DNA from: Aestuariirhabdus haliotis
GTDB lineage: Bacteria; Pseudomonadota; Gammaproteobacteria; Pseudomonadales; Aestuariirhabdaceae
Assembly (NCBI RefSeq): GCF_023509475.1
Contig: NZ_JAKSDZ010000003.1
Location: forward strand, 205,610-269,609
Length of the DNA: 64,000 nt
Direction: 5' to 3'
The notes below the pieces were generated by a model, which was not told the DNA's origin, made no database searches, and saw only the letters and a program-made list of their open reading frames with translations. Within the stretch, counting starts at the first letter, position 1. Each line of letters opens with the position of its first letter. This document shows positions 1 to 8,380 of the stretch, in pieces. The position numbers were made by a program, and so were the translations under genes.

Positions 1-1596
1 GTGGCTAATAAACAAATAGGTCAGGCCGAGCTCTTTTTGCAAATCTTTCAATAAATTCAGAATCTGTGCTTGTACTGAAACGTCCAAAGCTGACACAGGC
101 TCATCGAGTATCAAAAGATCAGGGGATAATGCCAAAGCCCTCGCTATACTGATGCGTTGACGCTGACCACCGGAAAAACTGTGGGGGTAACGATTCAAGA
201 CTTCAGGGCTCAAACCTACCAACGCCATCAACTCCCTGGCACGGCGTTCTCGATAAGCTTTATCACCAACGTGGTGAATTAACAAAGGCTCACAGATGAT
301 ATCGTTGATCGTCATTCTGGGGCTTAAAGCGCTATATGGGTCCTGGAAAACCAATTGCATTCGAGGTCTAAATTGCTCAAGTTCTGGCCCCTCTAGATCT
401 AATAAAGGAACCGTGGTTCCGCGATCGTTATAGAGAATGGATCCGGTGCTAGGCTCCAGACCGCGCATCAGCATTTTGGAGAGTGTGGTTTTGCCACACC
501 CACTTTCTCCAACCAACCCCAGAGACTCACCGACAGCAATATCGAGATTAAAATCTCTCACCGCATGAATATGCTCTTCGTCACCGCCGCCCCACCACCC
601 ACTTTTGCGCTGGACATAGGTTTTTGATAGCTCGCGAATGCTTAAATGGGGAGCATGAAGCCGCTGTTGTTCGGTCCAGGGGGTGTACAGCTCTTGAACA
701 TTATCGAGCCCACCGGCACTGGATCGAATAGGATTCAACCGCTCATTCGTTTCCAGATTGAATCGGGGTACTGCCCTGAACAACGATTGCAGATAGTCAT
801 GCTGTGGATGCTGAAACAGCGCTTCAAGCGGACCTCTTTCAACCACTCGACCGTGGTACATAACCACTACCTCATCGGCCATATTAGCCACCACGCCCAG
901 ATCGTGGGTAATCAGCAAAACCGCCATATTGAGCTCGGCCTGCAAGCGGCGTATCAATCTGAGGATCTGCTTCTGAACGGTCACGTCCAATGCCGTAGTG
1001 GGTTCGTCTGCTATCAGCAGCGCCGGATGACAGATTAAGGCCATAGCAATCATGGCTCGTTGCCGTAAGCCACCAGAAAGCTCAAAAGGGTACAGATTCA
1101 TCGCTTGCTGGGGATTACGAAATCCAACCAGCGCCAGCATCTCCTGAGTCACCTCAAGGCCTTTGGCACGACTCATTTTTCGATGCAGAAACAACGCCTC
1201 ACTGACCTGATCCCCAATAGTGTGCATGGCTGACATGGACACCATGGGTTCCTGGAATATAATCGAGATTTGCCCACCCCGAATGTTCCGCATATCGGCG
1301 CCACTATTATCCAAGGCAGCTATGTCCACACAATGACCGGGATGCTTGGGGTCTCTGAACTCTATACTACCGCTATGGATACGAGCATTAGCGGGGAGAA
1401 TACCCAGAATGGCTTGAGAGCATACCGACTTCCCCGAGCCGGACTCACCCACCAGAGCCAGGGTTTGCCCCTCTCGAACATTAAATGAAACGCGGTCTAA
1501 TGCCCGTACCGAGCCTCCCGGCATATCGAACTCGATAACCAGGTCTCGTATCTCCAGCATTTCATGTGCGGGCTTATCGATTGGGGCTGCTCGCAA
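1..1596 (-). CDS. Peptide-type ABC transporter ATP-binding protein, two fused ATPase domains (YejF-like), 3' end cut by window
   Basis: ATPase of a dipeptide/oligopeptide importer with two ABC domains in one chain, like E. coli YejF (about 530 residues). The first domain has Walker A GESGSGKS near residue 45 of the ATG-started protein. The second domain has Walker A GESGCGKT (plus-strand about 485-510). The visible end reads LFISH, the usual H-loop, so probably the last several dozen residues lie outside the window. Start: a TTG at 1596 is preceded five bases upstream by AAGGAC and is preferred; an ATG at 1560 is the alternative but has no good Shine-Dalgarno. No permease or binding-protein gene lies upstream on this strand (the next gene is a DUF1285 protein), so it is separated from yejABE-type partners here. 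The ATPase family is certain; the substrate is inferred. Confidence 0.88.
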   Translation of the reverse strand, partial: MRAAPIDKPAHEMLEIRDLVIEFDMPGGSVRALDRVSFNVREGQTLALVGESGSGKSVCSQAILGILPANARIHSGSIEFRDPKHPGHCVDIAALDNSGADMRNIRGGQISIIFQEPMVSMSAMHTIGDQVSEALFLHRKMSRAKGLEVTQEMLALVGFRNPQQAMNLYPFELSGGLRQRAMIAMALICHPALLIADEPTTALDVTVQKQILRLIRRLQAELNMAVLLITHDLGVVANMADEVVVMYHGRVVERGPLEALFQHPQHDYLQSLFRAVPRFNLETNERLNPIRSSAGGLDNVQELYTPWTEQQRLHAPHLSIRELSKTYVQRKSGWWGGGDEEHIHAVRDFNLDIAVGESLGLVGESGCGKTTLSKMLMRGLEPSTGSILYNDRGTTVPLLDLEGPELEQFRPRMQLVFQDPYSALSPRMTINDIICEPLLIHHVGDKAYRERRARELMALVGLSPEVLNRYPHSFSGGQRQRISIARALALSPDLLILDEPVSALDVSVQAQILNLLKDLQKELGLTYLFISH

Positions 1597-1625
1597 GCTG
1601 TGTCCTTAGCATGACGCTTAGTGGC

Positions 1626-2249
1626 TTATTCGTTTGGTAATTGACCCAGAGAAAAGAACTCCCCTCCACTCCAGACCCCCAAGTGAAGCTTCTGCTCCAG
1701 AGTATGTTCAACAGCATATTGTTCAATTAAATGGTAGAACAGATTACGGTGAATGCGGGCACGAAGTTGACCTCTCACTCGAATGTAGGGCGTACTTTCG
1801 CCCTGCTCGTCTTTAACCATCGTTAGAGGATGGTCTAAATCAAGAGGCACAGAGTCACCAAGGTTGGTGATAAGCAGCAGTGCTTTTGAGGTGGATTGAG
1901 CATTAGGACTTGTCCGGTCTGTGTGCTCGCATTGTTGCTCGGTGGTCGTCGTATGATGCGTCTGAATATCGACCGCGATAAAGGGTACATCCGCCACCTC
2001 AATTAAGAGTTTCTCATCGGGAGTCACCAGATAATAAACCCCCTCATCGCAGCGCAAAACAGTCGAAAAAAGGCGAACCAAGGCGGGTCTCTCTATCGGT
2101 GAATCCTGATAAAACCAGTCACCGTCCCGATCAATCTGCATGCCACTGTGCCCTTCCGCAGATGGCTGCCACTGATCTACCGGGGGCAGCGCTTTATCGC
2201 AGCCCAATTTGCCTAATGCTCTCGCTAATGAACCCGGCGTACCGGACAT
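1626..2249 (-). CDS. DUF1285 family protein
   Basis: 207-residue soluble protein that I recognise as DUF1285, a proteobacterial family of unknown function. The core motif region starts near residue 40 (DGDWFYQDSPIERPALVRLF), followed by a segment on response to a 'VTPDEKLLIEVADVPF' pattern typical of the family. It is somewhat longer than usual because of an insertion rich in Thr/Glu/His around residues 95-115. The start has a good GGAGAGG-type ribosome binding site. It lies 29 bases upstream of the ABC ATPase gene on the same strand and downstream of the DUF4823 lipoprotein, so these may be co-transcribed. No enzymatic residues can be named. Confidence 0.8.
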   Translation of the reverse strand: MSGTPGSLARALGKLGCDKALPPVDQWQPSAEGHSGMQIDRDGDWFYQDSPIERPALVRLFSTVLRCDEGVYYLVTPDEKLLIEVADVPFIAVDIQTHHTTTTEQQCEHTDRTSPNAQSTSKALLLITNLGDSVPLDLDHPLTMVKDEQGESTPYIRVRGQLRARIHRNLFYHLIEQYAVEHTLEQKLHLGVWSGGEFFSLGQLPNE

Positions 2250-2278
2250 ACTGCCTCTCCTGTCTCAGGTATTCGTGG

Positions 2279-2881
2279 CTAGTCTTTGCCGTACAGCTGG
2301 TGCGCGTATTTATCAACGGCTGGGCCTAGCAACTCGGAGGGATCACTGTTGATAAAAGTTAGCCAACCACTACGCCCTTCAATATAGGCATTTTCTACCA
2401 GGTCACCCGTGCCAGAGTTATAGAGACTCAGGGTGATTTTGATTTTATCGCGCCCTACTTTGGACATTTCCTGGGACTCACGCCACTCCGCCCAGGTCCC
2501 TATGGCATCGTTATAAACCAAAACCTGAGGCATTAGCAGATAATCCGCTCGTTCCCGGCGCGCGATCGACAAAGCTGCATTCAGGTTCTTGGCTTGCTTA
2601 GCTGTATGTATATGGGGGAAATAGGCGCGAAAAACCCCAGCCACAGTACTAGCCAAAGACTGGTTATAACGGTTCGCTTCCGCTTGCGCCTGTTTGATAG
2701 TGACAATGCTGATCGAAGGATCATTGACCAGGGACCAGTTTGCCGTGCGATGCAGGTCAAAGGAATCGAGTAAACGGGCATCTCGGGCGTACCGCTCCGT
2801 CTCAGAGTAAATATCTGATGGCATGCAGCCACTGACTGCCATAAATAACAGAAGACCGCCAAGTTTGAAAAACAGCTTCAT
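2279..2881 (-). CDS. DUF4823-type lipoprotein
   Basis: 200-residue predicted lipoprotein. Residues 1-18 form a signal peptide (MKLFFKLGGLLLFMAVSG) ending in a lipobox with the modified Cys at position 19 (VSG|C). The rest resembles DUF4823, a family seen in Pseudomonas and relatives and of unknown function. The residue after the Cys is Met rather than Asp, so by the +2 rule it would go to the outer membrane. The start codon follows a very strong Shine-Dalgarno (GGGAGGGAAAAGG). It lies 12 bases after the radical SAM gene and is probably co-transcribed with it. Confidence 0.75.
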   Translation of the reverse strand: MKLFFKLGGLLLFMAVSGCMPSDIYSETERYARDARLLDSFDLHRTANWSLVNDPSISIVTIKQAQAEANRYNQSLASTVAGVFRAYFPHIHTAKQAKNLNAALSIARRERADYLLMPQVLVYNDAIGTWAEWRESQEMSKVGRDKIKITLSLYNSGTGDLVENAYIEGRSGWLTFINSDPSELLGPAVDKYAHQLYGKD

Positions 2882-2893
2882 CCTTTTCCCTCC

Positions 2894-3784
2894 CTAAAGG
2901 CCCCGCTGCCACTCCTGACGTAACCCTGCCTGTTGTGGATTGGCCATCGCCTGTCGAACCTTATCCAGCAAAGCGCTTTTGTCCTGCCCTAATACCCCCT
3001 TGAGAACCAGGTAGTTTGAGGCATGATCACTTCTGAAAATGGTTTTCTCCAGCTCAAGAGTAGACAATAACACCTCCATCTCCTGAAACAACTCTACTTT
3101 GTTCAACTTTCTCCAGCGCCCCTCAAAAGGCTCCGCAAAGCGATCTGAGCCCATGGGGAATTCAACGACCAGCGTGGATAAATAGTCCGGTTGGGAAGCA
3201 TTCATCAACCGTGCAGAGTTCAACGCATGTTGACCGCTGAGCTCTGGACCACCGAGGCCATTAAGAATCATTACCGAACTTTTGATTCCAGCCTGATGAA
3301 TTTTACTGAGCGCCGCCAATGAAGAGTCGTAAGTTTCACCTTTGTTCACCAGGCGGAGCACCTCGTCGTCACCACTCTCACAGCCCACATACAATAGCTT
3401 GAGACCCAATTCGTGCAACTCAGACATCTCCTGCACACTTTTATTCTTTAAATTTCTGGGTAAGCAATAGGAAGAAACGCGATTTAAGTCCGGGTAATAA
3501 CGCTGTATCAATTCCAGTATTTCCTTCAAACGGCGAAATGACAAAGACATCGCATCTCCATCTGCAAGAAAGACTCGACGAACCGGATACCCATGCTGGG
3601 TAAGCCCTTTTAACTCGGCTTCAATCTGATCGATCGGCTTAGGTCGAAACTGTTTGCCTTCCGCAGTGTACATGTCACAGAAGGTGCACTTGTTGTACGA
3701 ACAGCCATTTGTAACCTGAAGTATCAGCGAAGATGCTTCACTGGGCGGTCGAAAAACAGGCTCAATATAATCCAGGGGGTACAT
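2894..3784 (-). CDS. Radical SAM protein
   Basis: Radical S-adenosylmethionine enzyme of about 296 residues. The cluster motif is C-x3-C-x2-C near residue 29 (NGCSYNKCTFCDMY). A GDAMSL segment near residue 80 and the barrel-like pattern that follows fit COG1032-type proteins. The substrate cannot be read from sequence. Start: the open frame extends to a TTG at 3799, but an ATG at 3784 has GAGG six bases upstream and gives a natural N-terminus (MYPLDYIEPVFRPPSE), so I chose it. There is no B12 domain and no SPASM-like Cys cluster at the C-terminus. It is followed by the DUF4823 lipoprotein gene. Confidence 0.85.
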   Translation of the reverse strand: MYPLDYIEPVFRPPSEASSLILQVTNGCSYNKCTFCDMYTAEGKQFRPKPIDQIEAELKGLTQHGYPVRRVFLADGDAMSLSFRRLKEILELIQRYYPDLNRVSSYCLPRNLKNKSVQEMSELHELGLKLLYVGCESGDDEVLRLVNKGETYDSSLAALSKIHQAGIKSSVMILNGLGGPELSGQHALNSARLMNASQPDYLSTLVVEFPMGSDRFAEPFEGRWRKLNKVELFQEMEVLLSTLELEKTIFRSDHASNYLVLKGVLGQDKSALLDKVRQAMANPQQAGLRQEWQRGL

Positions 3785-3891
3785 CAAAAACCTCAACAAA
3801 TATTTAAAAGCCGACAGTAATATGCTGTTTTATATGAATTTTAGTATAAAAAAACAGCAGCCCGCTGATCAACAGCGCACCTCAGATGCCA

Positions 3892-4851
3892 TCAATCTTG
3901 CAACAAACTACCCGATTTAACGCAGTTCCTTCCCGATTTCTTGGCTTCATACAACGCCGCATCGGCGGCAGAAATGCATTGCTCAGGGGATAAATCAGCA
4001 CCCTCGAGAGGAACAACCCCAAGACTGACCGACACAGACAGATCCTTGTTTTCAAAGCGAATCACCTGACCGGCAATGGCACGCCTTAACCGGTCAGCGA
4101 AAAGCAGCGCGCCTTCGATATCGGTTTCTGGCAGGATTATCGCGAACTCCTCCCCGCCATATCGACCCACGATATCGTTACTACGCATTATCGATAACGA
4201 AGTGGCTGCGACCTGCTTTATCACCATATCCCCAGCCAGGTGACCATAGGTATCATTCACTTGTTTAAAATGATCAATATCGAACATTAGAAGACAACAG
4301 CTATTTTGATAGCGGTTATGCAAGGAAACCATAGAAATAAGCTGCTCTTGCCAATAACCACGATTGAATAGCCCTGTTAACCGATCGGTTCTGCTAAGGT
4401 TTGAAAGTTCAAGATTCGCTTTTTGCAATGCCAGCCGGTTCGCAGCGATATCAGTGACATCGTAAATCATCATAGATATTAAATCGGCCTCACCGCTTGG
4501 CTGCTTCAAAACGTTCAGACTGACATTCTGATACATCATCTCCAATTGACCTGTTACAGGCCTATAAGCTGGAAAATCAAATAAATGGGGGACCTGTTCA
4601 GAACTGATAAAAATCTCACTTTCAAGAACCAACACGGCATCAAGCTTCTTTTGCAGCCAGGTTTCACGAAAGATGGGAAAACGATCAAACAGACTATCGA
4701 CCTGCTTGATTTGAGAGGAACTCACACCTGAGTGGTTTTCCATAAAATGGTTCCAGACATGCACCTTGCCTTGACGATCAAAGACAACGAGCCCCACATT
4801 AATGTGAGTAATCATATCCATCAGCCAATGCATTTCACGAATGGAGCTCAT
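3892..4851 (-). CDS. PAS-GGDEF diguanylate cyclase
   Basis: 319-residue protein that should make cyclic di-GMP from two GTP. Residues about 8-135 are a PAS-like sensor (WLMDMITHINVGLVVFD...). A short helix (LQKANLELSNLSRTD) links it to a C-terminal GGDEF domain with the intact active site GGEEF near residue 225. An RSND sits five residues before it, matching the RxxD inhibitory product-binding site. It has no membrane segments, so it is probably cytoplasmic. Its ATG overlaps the stop of the REC-CheC gene (ATGA), so the two are translationally coupled and probably form one signalling unit. The N-terminal half is paralogous to the PAS-only protein at 19676-20107. Confidence 0.93.
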   Translation of the reverse strand: MSSIREMHWLMDMITHINVGLVVFDRQGKVHVWNHFMENHSGVSSSQIKQVDSLFDRFPIFRETWLQKKLDAVLVLESEIFISSEQVPHLFDFPAYRPVTGQLEMMYQNVSLNVLKQPSGEADLISMMIYDVTDIAANRLALQKANLELSNLSRTDRLTGLFNRGYWQEQLISMVSLHNRYQNSCCLLMFDIDHFKQVNDTYGHLAGDMVIKQVAATSLSIMRSNDIVGRYGGEEFAIILPETDIEGALLFADRLRRAIAGQVIRFENKDLSVSVSLGVVPLEGADLSPEQCISAADAALYEAKKSGRNCVKSGSLLQD

Positions 4852-5870
4852 ATCTTTGCTCCTTCATCGTCGATCAGGTAGCTGGCATTTTCCAAAATAG
4901 CTTCGGCAGCAGGGCCCGGGAACAGCAACAACAAGTCACAAGACACATTGTACTCTTCGAACTTATAGGGTACTTCAATCACTAATGTTTCATCTTTCAA
5001 CTCTTTGTGGGCACGCCACAAAGGCAAAACCAGCGTTTCTGCGGATACCAGGGCTGGCTGACTCTTGCTAAAAGAAGTATCCAGAATACGTCCCATCCCG
5101 TTTAAAAAAGCACTGATCAAGACGATTGCCGCATCCAAAACCGCACCATCATCATTACCGAGGGAAAGATTACGCTGGTGCATTAATTTACGCAGACTTT
5201 CAGCATCGGATACATCCATACTGAGTAAGGCTTCGGCCGCCAAACCTCTTGATACGAACCCTTGACAGACGGCTATGTGATTGCCGTTCGTCAAGGCATC
5301 CAGTGTCATGGCTAACTCACCTCCAGAAAGCGCTGCCAGCCTAGGGATCGGCAATTCAATGAACACACCCAACAAACGAGCCAATCTGTCTGCGGCCTGC
5401 CCCATGGCAACATTAGCAATTTCCTGCAAACATTCCTGAGGCGTCTGTTGTGAACTACCGATTAGCTCAGCAGCTGAACCAATGGCCGTGCTTTCATCCT
5501 CATAAGTTCTGTCTAATAGGCCATTTTCCTGAAGTACGGCTTCCAGCTCGCCAGAGTCAACAGGCTTTTTAATAAAGGCCAGTGCGCCAAGATCTAAAAC
5601 CCGGGCCTGAGCAGCGGGTTGTATATCACCAGAGACAACTATTACCAGACAGTTCACACCCAAATGACGAAGCTGCTCCAGGGTCTGATAGCCATCCATG
5701 ACCGGCATGGTTAAATCCAGAAACATCAGATCAATGCTCTCACGCTCCAGTGCATGCAGAGCTTGCTGCCCATGTTCGGCAAACAAAATACGGCGTGCCA
5801 TACCCTTGGGAATAACCAACGACATCTGTTTTCTCGCGACTAAAGAGTCATCGCAGACCAGAATATTCAA
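4848..5870 (-). CDS. Response regulator: REC domain fused to CheC/CheX-like domain
   Basis: 340 residues. Residues 1-118 are a receiver domain: acidic pair CDDS at 7-8, phospho-acceptor Asp in FLDLTMPVMDG near 53, switch Ser in VVSGD and conserved Lys in FIKKP. Residues about 145-335 resemble CheC/CheX phosphatases, with an E-x2-N motif in LQEIANVAMG near residue 150. This suggests a regulator that binds or dephosphorylates a receiver, possibly linked to chemotaxis or cyclic di-GMP output through the coupled PAS-GGDEF gene. Start: TTG with AGGTGG five bases upstream, and the protein begins exactly at MNILVCDDS, as expected for a REC domain. It is paralogous to 18606-19676. Confidence 0.88.
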   Translation of the reverse strand: MNILVCDDSLVARKQMSLVIPKGMARRILFAEHGQQALHALERESIDLMFLDLTMPVMDGYQTLEQLRHLGVNCLVIVVSGDIQPAAQARVLDLGALAFIKKPVDSGELEAVLQENGLLDRTYEDESTAIGSAAELIGSSQQTPQECLQEIANVAMGQAADRLARLLGVFIELPIPRLAALSGGELAMTLDALTNGNHIAVCQGFVSRGLAAEALLSMDVSDAESLRKLMHQRNLSLGNDDGAVLDAAIVLISAFLNGMGRILDTSFSKSQPALVSAETLVLPLWRAHKELKDETLVIEVPYKFEEYNVSCDLLLLFPGPAAEAILENASYLIDDEGAKI

Positions 5871-6026
5871 TTACGCCACCTGTTAACACTTAGCCATTCC
5901 AAGCCTGCTTTGCAGGCCAGGGCAACCATCAAAAGTAAAAAAACCAAGAATCCATTTGGACTATCCTCTTCAGCTCAGCTGTACGATAGTCTCTTTTTAG
6001 TCCCAGGAATTGATAAAACCCCACCT

Positions 6027-6686
6027 CTACAACCCAGTAATATCGACGGCCTCACCAGCTTTAGACGCACGACTTCGCCCCCGGTTACCCATTCGAACAC
6101 CAATATCCATCATATACTGAAAAAAGCCTTCCTTATCTTTAATTACATCCCGCCAGAACGGCGAGTGATACATAGCAACACCACCGGAAATAAGTGCCCA
6201 GGCTGCACAATAATGATAGTACTCAGGAACGTCTTCCAGACTACCTGCCGCAATTCTTGCGCGAATCAAGTCCGCTAATCGATCGAAGTTGGAAGCCCGC
6301 ACCTGGTGCAATTCGTCGAGCATCTCCGGTAAGGGGTTGCGCTGCGCCAATTTCTCTTCCAGGCGTTCAAAGAGATAATATTTTTCGGGGTCTTTTAAAC
6401 GATATTCGAAGTAGCTGCGAGCCAATGAGTCTTTATCACGGGTTACTTCCTGCGAGTGAAATAACTCTGCAAGCTCTCGCTCATAATCGATCATCATCCG
6501 CAAGTAGATCTCAGCCTTGGAACGGAAGTGCTTGTAAATAGTACCTTTACCGATACCCACTTCTTCTGCGATACGCTCTACCGTGACATTCTCTTCTCCA
6601 TCACGGAGGAAAAGACCCAGAGCCACCTCCAGTATCTCTTTGCCTCGACGCTTAAACTCTCTTTCTTTTCGGGATTCTTTCTTCAT
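6027..6686 (-). CDS. TetR family transcriptional regulator
   Basis: 219-residue TetR-type repressor. The N-terminal helix-turn-helix spans about residues 15-60 (ILEVALGLFLRDGEENVT; VERIAEEVGIGKGTIYKHF). The ligand-binding C-terminal half has no recognised subtype. The open frame continues upstream to a TTG at 6725, but the ATG at 6686 (MKKESRKEREF) gives the usual short basic lead-in, so I chose it. There is no adjacent efflux or metabolic gene in the same orientation, so the target is unknown. An imperfect inverted repeat just upstream of the ATG (6704-6721) could be an autoregulatory operator. Confidence 0.9.
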   Translation of the reverse strand: MKKESRKEREFKRRGKEILEVALGLFLRDGEENVTVERIAEEVGIGKGTIYKHFRSKAEIYLRMMIDYERELAELFHSQEVTRDKDSLARSYFEYRLKDPEKYYLFERLEEKLAQRNPLPEMLDELHQVRASNFDRLADLIRARIAAGSLEDVPEYYHYCAAWALISGGVAMYHSPFWRDVIKDKEGFFQYMMDIGVRMGNRGRSRASKAGEAVDITGL

Positions 6687-6703
6687 TGAATGGAGAAACC
6701 TGT

Positions 6704-6721
6704 AACAATGCGAACGTTGTT
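6704..6721. promoter_or_regulatory. Imperfect inverted repeat upstream of tetR-type gene
   Basis: AACAATGCGAACGTTGTT: six of nine pairs are complementary, with perfect outer arms AACAA/TTGTT. It lies 18 bases upstream of the chosen ATG of the TetR gene, where autoregulatory operators of this family often sit. Inferred only from symmetry and position. Confidence 0.3.
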
Positions 6722-6885
6722 GCAACGAGCCTAGTCGTCAAAATCAATTATGACAGACCTTGAAAAAGGCGAATAGCAATCGATTTGCAAATTTACCCGG
6801 CCCCTAATCATCACGGACAAAATAGCCGAGCAATAGCCTACATCAATGACTCTATCCAGTATCAAAGGGGAGTTGAAGGCATTTC

Positions 6886-6914
6886 GTTCACCAATCTTTA
6901 CCTCCCTCTATAAT
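6886..6914 (+). promoter_or_regulatory. Candidate sigma-70 promoter for intergenic RNA
   Basis: A perfect TATAAT at 6909-6914 with a weak -35 (TTCACC, 6887-6892, spacing 16). It points rightward into a gene-free stretch that ends in a strong terminator at 7113-7150. The predicted transcript start is near 6921. Confidence 0.4.
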
Positions 6915-6920
6915 GAAACA

Positions 6921-7150
6921 GATCGATATAAAATAGCGATATGCAAAAAAAGTGTAAAAACACTGGCGAGCAAATTGGACGTTTTATGATCAAGCAACAA
7001 TACTTAAGGCTACCGAGGCAGCCCCTATCCCCCATTCGCTGCCTTCGGCTCTGGTCAGCAATGACCAATATACGTAGGAAAGTGTACCTTTGTTTCACTC
7101 CTAATGGTCTTGCCCCGGTACCCTCCCCCCAGGACTACCGGGGTTTTTTT
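6921..7150 (+). ncRNA. Candidate structured small RNA with C-rich loops
   Basis: The 580-base gap between the TetR gene and the gene ending at 7309 has no convincing protein frame. It does hold a promoter-like TATAAT, a series of hairpins and an intrinsic terminator, all in the same orientation. The hairpins are AGTGT/ACACT (about 6951-6964); CCGAGGCAGC/GCTGCCTTCGG (7013-7048) with a C-rich loop; GGTCA-GCAA-TGACC (7053-7066); TAGGA..GTG/CACTCCTA (7075-7103); and the terminator with a second C-rich loop. Single-stranded C-rich loops are used by several known bacterial small RNAs to pair with Shine-Dalgarno regions, so a regulatory role is plausible. I do not recognise the family; it does not look like 6S, tmRNA or RNase P RNA. 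Boundaries are inferred. Confidence 0.5.
7113..7150 (+). terminator. Intrinsic terminator of the intergenic RNA
   Basis: Perfect 8-bp stem CCCCGGTA (7113-7120) / TACCGGGG (7136-7143), a 15-base C-rich loop, then seven T. The T-run is only on the plus strand, so it serves rightward transcription, yet no plus-strand gene precedes it. Confidence 0.85.
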
Positions 7151-7308
7151 ATGATTCAAGCAATTACTGTGTCACGCTTTCAGCAAGGAATGATAAGAAG
7201 GGCTCACCAAACGCATCCAGGATAATCCCGTCGACAATATTCCCATGCACTCAACGGAAGGCGCCGCATAACTGATTGGACTAAAAATTCAACAGATCTA
7301 TAAGAGTA

Positions 7309-7662
7309 CTAGCAAATCAGCTCTGCACGTTTTGCCAACTCATCGTGTATCTGCATCAAACGCACTTTCGCATCATCACTGAGACTTTCTTCGTCGGGAG
7401 ATTGAGCCGCAAGATCAGCCTGATTTTGCACCTCCCGACAGGCAACCCGAGCCTCTTCTATCCAGGGATCGTAGTCCACCGGAACAGATAAATAGGTTAC
7501 CCACAGCAAGGTGTCTACCCGCCCATTAACTTTTGCTTTTATCAGGCCCAAAACTTGCTGGCGGCTTAGTTTTCGACGGGCTCGCGATGACAGATAAAGA
7601 GACAAATAGCAGAGCAGAATCACCCCTACGGTTAACGCAACTGTGATAAGGATGAGCGCCAT
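7309..7662 (-). CDS. Small single-pass membrane protein, function unknown
   Basis: 117 residues. Residues 1-28 form one hydrophobic membrane segment (LILITVALTVGVILLCYLSLYL), followed by a basic stretch (SSRARRKLSRQQ) and a soluble, acidic, probably helical tail ending in Cys. The basic side after the segment suggests an N-out, C-in topology. Its ATG shares one base with the stop codon of the J-domain gene, so it is translationally coupled. It is the last gene of a VWA / J-domain / membrane-protein set. I do not recognise the family. Confidence 0.7.
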   Translation of the reverse strand: MALILITVALTVGVILLCYLSLYLSSRARRKLSRQQVLGLIKAKVNGRVDTLLWVTYLSVPVDYDPWIEEARVACREVQNQADLAAQSPDEESLSDDAKVRLMQIHDELAKRAELIC

Positions 7663-8378
7663 CAGGATACCTTCTGCAACAACAGCGATCTGGCTTCATT
7701 CAATCGCGCCGCCAGATAAGCACTGCCTCCCTTATCAGGATGAACTTTGGATATTAAGCGCCTGTGTGCCTCAATGATCTGCTCGCGACTGGCACCGGGG
7801 TTCAAACCCAGAATTTGGTACGCTTTCTCCTCATCCAAAGACGACTCCGAGCCCTTGCCCGACTGATTGCATTGTTGGTACTCATCCCACTGAGCACTGC
7901 GCATTTTGACCAGATAACCCTGAAGCAGGTTTCGAGTGTCTTGCTGGGCTGGGGGGCAATACTCGTAAAGTCTCAGAATGGACTCAAAATCGAGCTCACT
8001 GAGCATTTTCCCTGCAAATTGGCCCGTCAGAATTTCGCCATCCATCTCCCCACTTTGCTGGTCGAGGGTCATTCGTAAGCCCTCTGTTACCACTTCGGAG
8101 ACCCCGGACGTCGCTTTCGATTGTTTCCGTTTACGCCAGAGCGCCTTAAAAATCGGTAAAAAGCGCAGCAGGGGCAATAGACGTCGGGCAAATGGCAGCA
8201 AAGCCGCAAAGAAGGCAATCAAGACGGCTCCCTTGCCGGTAACCAAAAGGTAAACAGCGGTAACAGTCAGCGCCGCGATAACCACCATCAGGAAGAAAGA
8301 GCGGCGTTTTGCCGGAGACTGGAACGCCAGCCAGCAACCGACACCGGCAACGATCAAACTCAACAAGACGTATTGCAT
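7662..8378 (-). CDS. Membrane-anchored J-domain protein (Pam18/Tim14-like J domain)
   Basis: 238 residues. Two hydrophobic segments fill the first 75 or so residues (LLSLIVAGVGCWLAF; FFLMVVIAALTVTAVYLLV and a following hydrophobic run), then a basic linker. A middle cytoplasmic region has the pattern LYEYCPPAQQDTRNLLQGYL, and a J domain sits at the extreme C-terminus (about 185-238) with HPDKGG. The C-terminal placement and the HPDKGGSAYLAARLNEA pattern are more like mitochondrial Pam18/Tim14 than canonical DnaJ, which has its J domain at the N-terminus. Expected role: stimulating DnaK ATPase at the inner membrane. It lies two bases after the VWA gene and overlaps the small membrane-protein gene by one base. 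Confidence 0.85.
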   Translation of the reverse strand: MQYVLLSLIVAGVGCWLAFQSPAKRRSFFLMVVIAALTVTAVYLLVTGKGAVLIAFFAALLPFARRLLPLLRFLPIFKALWRKRKQSKATSGVSEVVTEGLRMTLDQQSGEMDGEILTGQFAGKMLSELDFESILRLYEYCPPAQQDTRNLLQGYLVKMRSAQWDEYQQCNQSGKGSESSLDEEKAYQILGLNPGASREQIIEAHRRLISKVHPDKGGSAYLAARLNEARSLLLQKVS

Positions 8379-8380
8379 GC

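Noticed and set aside
5903..5917. Hairpin GCCTGC-TTT-GCAGGC upstream of the REC-CheC gene
   Set aside because: Six-base stem without T-run or known operator match; too little to call a function.
6921..7150. 6S RNA, tmRNA or RNase P RNA as identity of the orphan transcript
   Set aside because: No long central bubble flanked by the conserved 6S ends, no tRNA-like ends, and too short for RNase P RNA.
6941..7225. 94-codon plus-strand frame in the tetR downstream gap
   Set aside because: It runs straight through the strong terminator at 7113-7150, has unlikely composition (clusters of Pro, Arg, Leu) and no ribosome site; the RNA interpretation fits better.
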